The notes under the pieces were generated by a model. That model was given only the letters and a program-made list of their open reading frames with translations, was not told where the DNA came from and searched no databases. A program made the position numbers and the translations under genes. A stretch of DNA of 64,000 nt, from NCBI RefSeq assembly GCF_035917335.1, contig NZ_CP109067.1, positions 4,091,001-4,155,000 of the forward strand, read 5' to 3'. Shown piece after piece: positions 8,846 through 18,700 of the stretch (positions within the stretch are counted from its first letter, which is position 1; each line of letters opens with the position of its first letter). This DNA is from Micromonospora sp. NBC_01813 (GTDB lineage Bacteria > Actinomycetota > Actinomycetes > Mycobacteriales > Micromonosporaceae).

Positions 8846-10560
8846 TGGCCGGCCAGCCGAAGCGCCGACTGCGACATCGGATACCGGTCCGAATCCGGCA
8901 CAACTACCGGCTGCTGGCCGCCTGCGCGACCTTCCTGCTGGTGATCACGGTCGTGCTGGGCAGCACCCGGATCCGGCCCTACGTCACCAGCGCGGCCGAC
9001 AGCGCCACGGATGTGGTCACGATCGACATCGCCGGCACCGTCGACCTGTTCGACTCGACGGTGGCACACGAGTTCTCGTTGGTCTTCCGCGACGACGACT
9101 ACCAACGGCTGCTCGACGCCTACTTCGACGACGGTGAGAAGGAGTACCTGGAGGCCGACCTCGTCGTCGACGGGACCGCGATTCCGAGCGTGGGCATCCG
9201 GCTCAAGGGCAACTCCACGCTGGGCGGGCTGACCCGCGACGGGGAGACCGCCCAGCGTGCCGGCGGCCAGTTCGGCGGTGGTGAAGGCCAGCCCGGTGGC
9301 GGTCGGCAGTTCGGCGGCGGCCAGGGCCAGCCCGGTGGCGGTGAAGGCCAGCCCGGTGGCGGTGAAGGCCAGCCCGGTGGCGCGCCGCAGGGCGGCGGGC
9401 CCGGTGGTGGCATGGGCATGGCCGGGCTCGCGGCCGAGGAGCCGGAGACCCTGCCCTGGTTGATCAGCTTCGACGAGTTCGTCGACGGCCGGCGCTACCA
9501 GGGGCTGCAGGAGGTCGCGGTGCGCGTCGGCGGGATGGGCGGCGGTGCCGCCGTCGCCAACGAGGCGTTGGCGCTGTCCCTGCTGGCCACCGCCGGAATG
9601 ACCACCCAGCGGTACGCGTACACCTCGTTCACCGTCAACGACCGCCCGACCACCGCCCGGCTCGTCGTCGAACACCCGGACGAGCAGTACGCCGCCGGGG
9701 TCGGCACCAGCGGAGTGCTCTACAAGTCGCTGGCGTCCGGGTCGTTCGACTACCAGGGCGAGGATCTGGTCGAGTACCAGGACGACTTCAAGCAGATCAA
9801 TCTGACCGGCAGTCAGGATCTGCAGCCGGTGATCAACCTGATCCGCTGGTTGTCCGAGGCCTCGGACGAGGAGTTCGACGCCGAACTGGCCGACCATGTC
9901 GACGTCGAGTCCTTCGCCCGCTACGTCGCCGCGCAGAACCTGCTGCTCAACTTCGACGACATGGCCGGCCCGGGGCGCAACTACTACCTGTACTACGACC
10001 TGGACACCCGCAAGTTCACGGTGATCAGCTGGGACCACAACCTGACGTTCAGCGGCGACGCCACGTCCGGGCCGAACGACGCCATCGGCATGGGCGGCTT
10101 CGGCCGGCCGGGCACCGCCCAGGAAGGCGGCGAGCCCGGCACTGCTCAGGAAGGCGGCGAGCCTGGCGCCGGGTTCCAACCGCCCGAGGGTTTTCAACCA
10201 CCGGAGGGCTTCCAGCCGCCCGAGGGTTTTCAACCACCGGAGGGCTTCCAACCACCGGAGGGCTTCCAACCACCGGGCGGTGGGGAGCAGCAGGGCGGCG
10301 GGCCGGGAGGCCGGATGATGGGGCACCCACTCAAGGAGCGTTTCCTGGCCAGCGAGGCGTTCACCGAGGTGTACGAGGCCGCGTACCGCGATCTCTACCA
10401 GCAGATGTACGCCAGCGGCGCGGCGACCGCCACGCTGGACGGTTTGGCCGCCGTCCTGACCACCGTCGACGGCCAGGACGCCCAGGCGGCGACCGAGGAA
10501 ATCGACCAGCTGCGGACCCTGGTCACCGAGCGCACCGAAAGCTTGCGTGACCAGGTCTGA
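8845..10560 (+). CDS. CotH-family secreted protein kinase with low-complexity inserts
   Basis: 571 residues from the ATG that overlaps the preceding stop. A signal-anchor helix at about 20-42 places the rest outside the membrane. CotH proteins are atypical kinases that phosphorylate Ser residues of surface or spore-coat proteins. Family signatures are visible: LKGNST (about 121), NYYLYYD (about 379) and WDHNLTF (about 396), with the acidic metal/ATP ligands in the last two. Two large inserts are unusual. One is a Gly/Gln/Pro tract at about 138-190 built from QPGGG repeats. The other, at about 425-490, is a run of the unit GFQPPE. They interrupt the kinase core at loop positions and may bind the cell wall or serve as the substrate. 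Third gene of the VTC operon. Confidence 0.88.
   Translation: MAGQPKRRLRHRIPVRIRHNYRLLAACATFLLVITVVLGSTRIRPYVTSAADSATDVVTIDIAGTVDLFDSTVAHEFSLVFRDDDYQRLLDAYFDDGEKEYLEADLVVDGTAIPSVGIRLKGNSTLGGLTRDGETAQRAGGQFGGGEGQPGGGRQFGGGQGQPGGGEGQPGGGEGQPGGAPQGGGPGGGMGMAGLAAEEPETLPWLISFDEFVDGRRYQGLQEVAVRVGGMGGGAAVANEALALSLLATAGMTTQRYAYTSFTVNDRPTTARLVVEHPDEQYAAGVGTSGVLYKSLASGSFDYQGEDLVEYQDDFKQINLTGSQDLQPVINLIRWLSEASDEEFDAELADHVDVESFARYVAAQNLLLNFDDMAGPGRNYYLYYDLDTRKFTVISWDHNLTFSGDATSGPNDAIGMGGFGRPGTAQEGGEPGTAQEGGEPGAGFQPPEGFQPPEGFQPPEGFQPPEGFQPPEGFQPPGGGEQQGGGPGGRMMGHPLKERFLASEAFTEVYEAAYRDLYQQMYASGAATATLDGLAAVLTTVDGQDAQAATEEIDQLRTLVTERTESLRDQV
9271..9390 (+). repeat. GQPGGGE-coding repeats in the CotH gene
   Basis: Near-identical units of about 24 bp encode repeated GEGQPGGG within the first insert of the kinase. 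All copies keep the reading frame, so copy number could vary without loss of the protein. Confidence 0.8.
10171..10275 (+). repeat. PPEGFQ-coding tandem repeats in the CotH gene
   Basis: Six tandem 18-bp units encode GFQPPE, with two alternating nucleotide versions (ending in CCGCCCGAGGG or CCACCGGAGGG). That alternation suggests growth by duplication of a 36-bp dimer. Confidence 0.85.
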
Positions 10561-10627
10561 GGGCGGGTTCCGACCGTAGAGTGGCCGTAGCACCCGCGAC
10601 CGCCGCGTCAGCAGAGAGGATCCACCG

Positions 10628-11026
10628 ATGGCGAAGCCCCCGTTGCCGCAACATCTGATCGAGATGTTGGAACGGCCGAATCCGGCGGTGATGGGCACGG
10701 TGAATCCGTCCGGGGCGCCAGTGACCGTGGCGACCTGGTATCGGTGGATCGACGGTCGGGTGCTGCTGAACCTCGACGCCACCCGCAAACGGTTGGCGCA
10801 TCTGCGGACCGATCCACGGGTGTCGCTGACCGTGCTCGACGACGAGTCCTGGTATCGGCACGTCAGTCTGCACGGCAGCGTCACCCTGGTCGACGACCCC
10901 GACCTGACCGACATCGACCTGCTGGCACGGCACTACACCGGGGATCCGTACCCGAGCCGGGAGAGCCCACGGGTCTCGGCCTGGCTAGCCGTGGACAGCT
11001 ACCACGCCTGGGGCCTGAAAGGCTGA
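10628..11026 (+). CDS. PPOX-class F420/FMN-dependent split-barrel protein
   Basis: 132 residues, preceded by AGAGAGGA at 7-8 bases from the ATG. The single pyridoxamine-5-phosphate-oxidase-like split barrel shows the usual early motif around NPAVMGTVNPSGAPVTVATW and the RKRLAHLRTDPRV strand-turn. These small dimers reduce or bind F420 or flavin; the exact cofactor and substrate cannot be read here. A TAGAGT box at about 10576 may be its promoter. It stands alone between the CotH operon and the glyS gene. Confidence 0.85.
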   Translation: MAKPPLPQHLIEMLERPNPAVMGTVNPSGAPVTVATWYRWIDGRVLLNLDATRKRLAHLRTDPRVSLTVLDDESWYRHVSLHGSVTLVDDPDLTDIDLLARHYTGDPYPSRESPRVSAWLAVDSYHAWGLKG

Positions 11027-11042
11027 CCGGCCGCCGGCGAGA

Positions 11043-11058
11043 CCGGCCGTTCGGCCGG
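11043..11058 (+). terminator. Short GC hairpin after the PPOX gene
   Basis: CCGGCCG and CGGCCGG arms, separated by two bases, lie 16 bp downstream of the PPOX stop. No T-tract follows, so termination is only suggested. It sits just upstream of the glyS promoter box. Confidence 0.35.
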
Positions 11059-11073
11059 CCTGGATGGGTTAAA

Positions 11074-11079
11074 TAGAAT
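11074..11079 (+). promoter_or_regulatory. Probable -10 box for glyS
   Basis: TAGAAT lies in a local AT-rich stretch 84 bp before the glyS GTG. The resulting leader (about 75 nt) has no T-box features that I can recognise (no specifier loop or conserved T-box sequence). Confidence 0.4.
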
Positions 11080-11162
11080 GGCCCGGAATCATTCGCCGCC
11101 GGTCCGGGCCGCTCGACCCGCCGGCCGTCTCCGACCTGGGGACCCCGACCTGGGGAGTAATC

Positions 11163-14150
<2,988 letters not shown>

Positions 14151-14160
14151 CACCGATTCA

Positions 14161-14199
14161 GGGTCAGGGAGTCCGCCGGTCCGGTGGACTCCCTGACCC
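14161..14199 (+). terminator. Strong hairpin terminator after glyS
   Basis: Perfect 14-bp arms (GGGTCAGGGAGTCC at 14161-14174 and its complement at 14186-14199) start 10 bp after the glyS stop. There is no T-run, as is common for actinobacterial hairpin terminators. Confidence 0.75.
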
Positions 14200-14265
14200 G
14201 ATTCGGTGGACCGGCCGGCTCGCCTCGCTGTGCTACGGTCTGGCCGTCTACAAGCGTCACGACGA

Positions 14266-14949
14266 GTGAAGGCGGGGGCTGCCATTTCGTCTCCGGGATC
14301 GCGTGGCACCGGCTCGCCTGAGAGCGACTCCGCCGGTGTCCCGCACGGCTACGTGACCGGCCCGGCGGGCCCGATCGTCAACGTGCCCAACCTGATCACC
14401 ACGGTACGGACGGTCGTCGCGGTCTGGCTCGGGGTGCTGGCCATCGTCGGCGACAGCGCGGTGCTCACCGCCGCCGCGATCGGCTGCTACTGGGTGGGCG
14501 ACATTCTCGACGGCCTGGTGGCCCGGCTGCTCGGCCAGGAGACCCGGGTCGGTGCGGTCTACGACATCGCCTGCGACCGGGTCTGCTCGCTGGTGGTCAT
14601 CGCCGCGTTGATCCTGCAGTTGCCGTCGATGGGCGTACCGCTGGGCATCTTCTTGATCCAGTTCGTCCTGGTCGACCTGCTGCTCAGCCTGAGTTTCCTG
14701 CGCTGGCCGGTGCTCAGCCCGAACTACTTCCACCTGGTGCATCCACAGGTGTACCGGTACAACTGGTCGCCGGCGGCGAAGGCGTTGAACACCGGCGGGC
14801 TGGTGGTGCTGGTCGCGGCGGCACCGTCGCCGGTGTATCCGGTGGTGTTCGCGTTGGCGATCGCCGCAGTGAAGATCGTCTCGATCGTCGTCGTGGCCAG
14901 GATCCCGCTCGCCCTCACCGTCCCGGGCGTACGCGCAGCCGTCTCGTGA
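14266..14949 (+). CDS. CDP-alcohol phosphatidyltransferase
   Basis: About 227 residues from the GTG at 14266; a TACGGT box at 14234 fits a promoter for this start. It transfers a phosphatidyl group from CDP-diacylglycerol to an alcohol at the membrane (phospholipid synthesis). The complete family signature is present, spread over 23 positions from about residue 79: DILDGLVAR, then G, D and D at the expected intervals, giving the two-metal site. Five to six hydrophobic helices follow. The acceptor alcohol cannot be read from sequence (inositol phosphate, glycerol phosphate and others share the signature). The 3' end overlaps the next gene by 4 bases (GTGA). Confidence 0.9.
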   Translation: MKAGAAISSPGSRGTGSPESDSAGVPHGYVTGPAGPIVNVPNLITTVRTVVAVWLGVLAIVGDSAVLTAAAIGCYWVGDILDGLVARLLGQETRVGAVYDIACDRVCSLVVIAALILQLPSMGVPLGIFLIQFVLVDLLLSLSFLRWPVLSPNYFHLVHPQVYRYNWSPAAKALNTGGLVVLVAAAPSPVYPVVFALAIAAVKIVSIVVVARIPLALTVPGVRAAVS

Positions 14950-15509
14950 TCGCCGTGCTCCTGGCCACTTTGGCCGTGGGGGCGGTGTCGGCGGTGTCAC
15001 CGGTGACTCCGGTCGAGCCGTACCTGGTCGCCCTGACCGCCACCACGTCGTACCATCCGCTGCCGCTGGGGATCGCCGCGGCACTCGGCCAGACCGGTCC
15101 CAAGGTGGCGATGTTCCTGGCAGCGCGGGGGGTGATCCGCTCGCCGAGGCTGAACCAGTGGCTGGCGAAGCGCACCGCGACCCGCACGACGGTGGACGGC
15201 CGGCCACAGCCTGGTCGGGTACGCCGGGCGGTGTCGTCGATCGCCGCGCGCCTGCCGCAGGGGGTGCGGGTCCGGCTGAAGGTCTGGTACGACTGGGTGG
15301 CCCGGGAACACCGCCGGCTCTACGAGCCTGCCTTCCTGGTGCCCACGTTGTTCGCCAGCGCCGTCGTCGGTATCCCGCCGTTGCTGGTGACGACGGTGCT
15401 GGCCGGCGGGACGAAGATGCGGGCGGTCGTCTTCGCCGTCGTCTGCTTCGTCGGCCGATCGATCCGGTTCGCGGCGCTGGCGATGATGCCCGGCTTGTTC
15501 CTGAATTGA
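14946..15509 (+). CDS. Small membrane protein coupled to the phosphatidyltransferase
   Basis: 187 residues from a GTG overlapping the upstream stop. A hydrophobic helix at about 1-20, two more in 30-60, a basic cytoplasmic loop (about 65-115, rich in Arg/Lys) and a helical pair at 120-185. The layout resembles the small DedA/VTT-like membrane proteins, but the conserved motifs are not clear enough to name it. Translational coupling to the CDP-alcohol transferase suggests a role in lipid metabolism or flipping, an inference from position only. Confidence 0.6.
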   Translation: MIAVLLATLAVGAVSAVSPVTPVEPYLVALTATTSYHPLPLGIAAALGQTGPKVAMFLAARGVIRSPRLNQWLAKRTATRTTVDGRPQPGRVRRAVSSIAARLPQGVRVRLKVWYDWVAREHRRLYEPAFLVPTLFASAVVGIPPLLVTTVLAGGTKMRAVVFAVVCFVGRSIRFAALAMMPGLFLN

Positions 15510-15702
15510 CCGACACGCATGAGCGGTTACGAAACTGTTACATGTACAGCTCTTGCCGGAAACACAGTCTCCAGTCCCTAATTTGTCCAGCGGCTTTACA
15601 AAATCGGTGCGGGCGTCGTGGCAGCGTGTGCACCGAGCCGCCTCGGGCGGCCATCGGCGGGTTGGCCCGGGATGACCCTGTTCACCAGGACTAGGAGACC
15701 AC

Positions 15703-18700
15703 GTGTCCCGAACCCGCCGACGCCATGTCGCGCGCGGCCCACTGACCGCTGCCCTGCTTTCGTTCGCTCTGCTGTCGACCGTCCTGCTCGGTGCCCCCGC
15801 CGCGCAGGCCGCCCCTGGTAACCCGGGAGGCGCACCGGTCGAACAACCGCCAGTCGCCCAACCCGCACCCGACGACGCGGCCGCCGCGGCCGACGACCCG
15901 TACTCGGTGCTGGTCTTCTCCAAGACCGCCGGCTTCCGGCACGACTCCATCCCGTCCGGTATCGCCGCGATCCAGCAGCTCGGCACCACCAACGGCTTCA
16001 CCGTCGACACCACCGAGAACAGCGCCGCCTTCACCGACGACAACCTGGCCAACTACCGGGCGGTCATCTGGCTCTCCACCACCGGCGACGTCCTCGACCC
16101 CGACCAGCAGGCCGCGTTCGAGCGCTACATCCAGGCCGGCGGCGGGTACGTCGGCATCCACGCCGCCTCCGACACCGAATACAGCTGGCCCTGGTACGGC
16201 GAACTCGTCGGTGCCTACTTCGCCAACCACCCGGCCAACCAGACGGCCACGGTCAACGTGGAGGACCCGGCGCACCCGTCCACCGACGGGCTGCCGGCGC
16301 GCTGGTCGCGCTACGACGAGTGGTACAACTTCCAGACCAACCCGCGCGGCGACGTACACGTGCTGGCCAGCCTGGACGAGTCCACCTACACCGCCGGTGC
16401 CGGCGCGATGGGCGCCGACCACCCGATCGCCTGGTGCCGTGACTACGACGGCGGCCGGTCCTGGTACACCGGCGGCGGCCACACCAACGAGTCGTTCGCC
16501 GAGCCGGAGTTCCTGGACCACCTGCTCGGTGGCATCCAGTCCGTGGCCGGCGTGGTCGACTCCGACTGCGGCGCGTCGCTGACCGAGAGCTTCGAGAAGA
16601 TCACCCTGGACAGCAACACCAACAACCCGATGGAGCTGGACATCGCTCCCGACGGGCGGGTCTTCTACATCGAACGCGACGGGCGGGTGCAGATCGTCAA
16701 GCCGGACACCGGCAGCACGGTCACCGCGATCGACCTGGACGTCTTCACCGGCAACGAGGACGGCCTGATCGGCATCCGGCTCGACCCGGACTTCGCCGAC
16801 AACGGCTGGGTCTACCTCTACTACGCCCGCAACGACGGCGTCGCCCGCAACCTGCTGTCCCGGTTCACCGTCACCGGTGACACGATCAGTCTGGCCAGCG
16901 AGCAGGTGGTGCTGCAGGTCGACACCCAGCGCAACACCTGCTGCCACGCCGGCGGCACGATGGCCTTCGACAGCGACGGCAACCTGTACCTGGCCACCGG
17001 GGACAACACCAACCCGTTCGAGTCGAGTGCCTACACCCCGATCGACGAGCGGGCCGGTCGGCAGGACTACGACGCGCAGCGCACCTCCGGCAACACCAAC
17101 GACCTGCGCGGCAAGGTGATCCGGATCCACCCGGAGGACGACGGGACGTACACCATCCCGGACGGCAACCTGTTCGCACCGGGCACCGCGCAGACCCGCC
17201 CGGAGATCTTCGCGATGGGTTTCCGCAACCCGTTCCGGATGGGCATCGACCCGGCCACCGACACCCTCTACGTCGCCGACTACGGCCCTGACGCCGGCTC
17301 GGACAACCCCAACCGGGGTCCCCGAGGCCTGGTCGAATGGAACATCGTCGACACCCCTGGCAACTACGGCTGGCCGTACTGCACCGGGACGAACGAGGCG
17401 TACAACGACTACCAGTTCCCGTCCGGCCCGAGCGGCGCGAAGTTCGACTGCTCGGCCCCGGTGAACGACTCCCCCAACAACACCGGCCTGACCAACCTGC
17501 CGGCGGCCATCGCGGCCACCGTGGACTACGGCTACGGCGGTGACCCGCGCTACCCGGAAATCGGTGGCGGCGGCGCGCCGATGGGCGGCCCGGTCTACCG
17601 CTACGACGCCGACCTGGTCTCCGACCGCAAGTGGCCGGCCTACTACGACGGCAAGGCGCTGCTCGGCGAGTGGAACCAGTCCAAGATGTACACCATGCAG
17701 GTGACCGCCGACGGCACCGAACTGGTCGACATCAACCAGCTGTTGGCCGGAATGAGCATGATCCGGCCGATGGACTTCGAGTTCGGCCCCGACGGAGCGA
17801 TGTACCTGATCGAATGGGGCAGCGGCTTCGGCGGCAACAACGACGACTCCGGGATCTACCGGATCGACTACATCGCCGGTGCCCGGGCACCGATCGCGCA
17901 GGCCAGCGCCACGCCGACCTCCGGGCCGGCACCGCTGACCGTGGAGTTCTCCAGCGAAGGATCACGTGATCCGGACGGCGGCACGCTGACCTACGCGTGG
18001 ACCTTCGGCGACGGCGGCACCTCCGAGCAGGCCAACCCGAGCCACACGTACGCCGAGGCGGGCAACTACACCGCCCAGCTCACCGTCACCAACCCCAATG
18101 GGCGGACAGCGGTCGCCAACGTACCGGTGACGGTCGGCAACACCGCCCCGACGGTGACCATCGCCTTCCCACCGGCCGGCGGCTTCTTCAACTGGGGCGA
18201 CCAGGTCCAGTACACGATCACGGTCACCGACCCCGAAGACGGCGAGATCGACTGTGACCGGGTGAACCTGCAGGTGCTGCTCGGCCACGACGAGCACGCC
18301 CACCCGCTGGACCAGCACACCGGCTGCTCCGGCGTGGTGCAGACCCAGCTCGCCGACGGACACGGCGCCGAAGCGGACGTCTTCACCGTCTTCGAGGCCA
18401 CCTACACCGACGACGGTGGCGTCGGCGGTGCCGGGCCGCTCACCGGACGGGCCATCGAACTGCTGCAGCCCAAGCGCAAGCAGGCCGAGTACTACACGGT
18501 GACCGGTCGGGTGGCCGGCTCCACCGGCGGCGGCGACCCGGGCGTACAGCTGGAGACCACCAGCGACCCGGCCGGTGGCGGCCAGAACATCGGCTTCATC
18601 GAGGACGGCGACTGGTGGTCGGTCGACCCGGCCAGCCTGACCGGCATCGACGAGATCCGGTTCCGGGTGGCGTCGGCGGCCAACGGCGGTCGGATCGAGG

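Noticed and set aside
11080-11162. A T-box or glycine riboswitch before glyS
   Set aside because: The leader is short and I see neither the T-box core sequence nor tandem glycine-aptamer stems.
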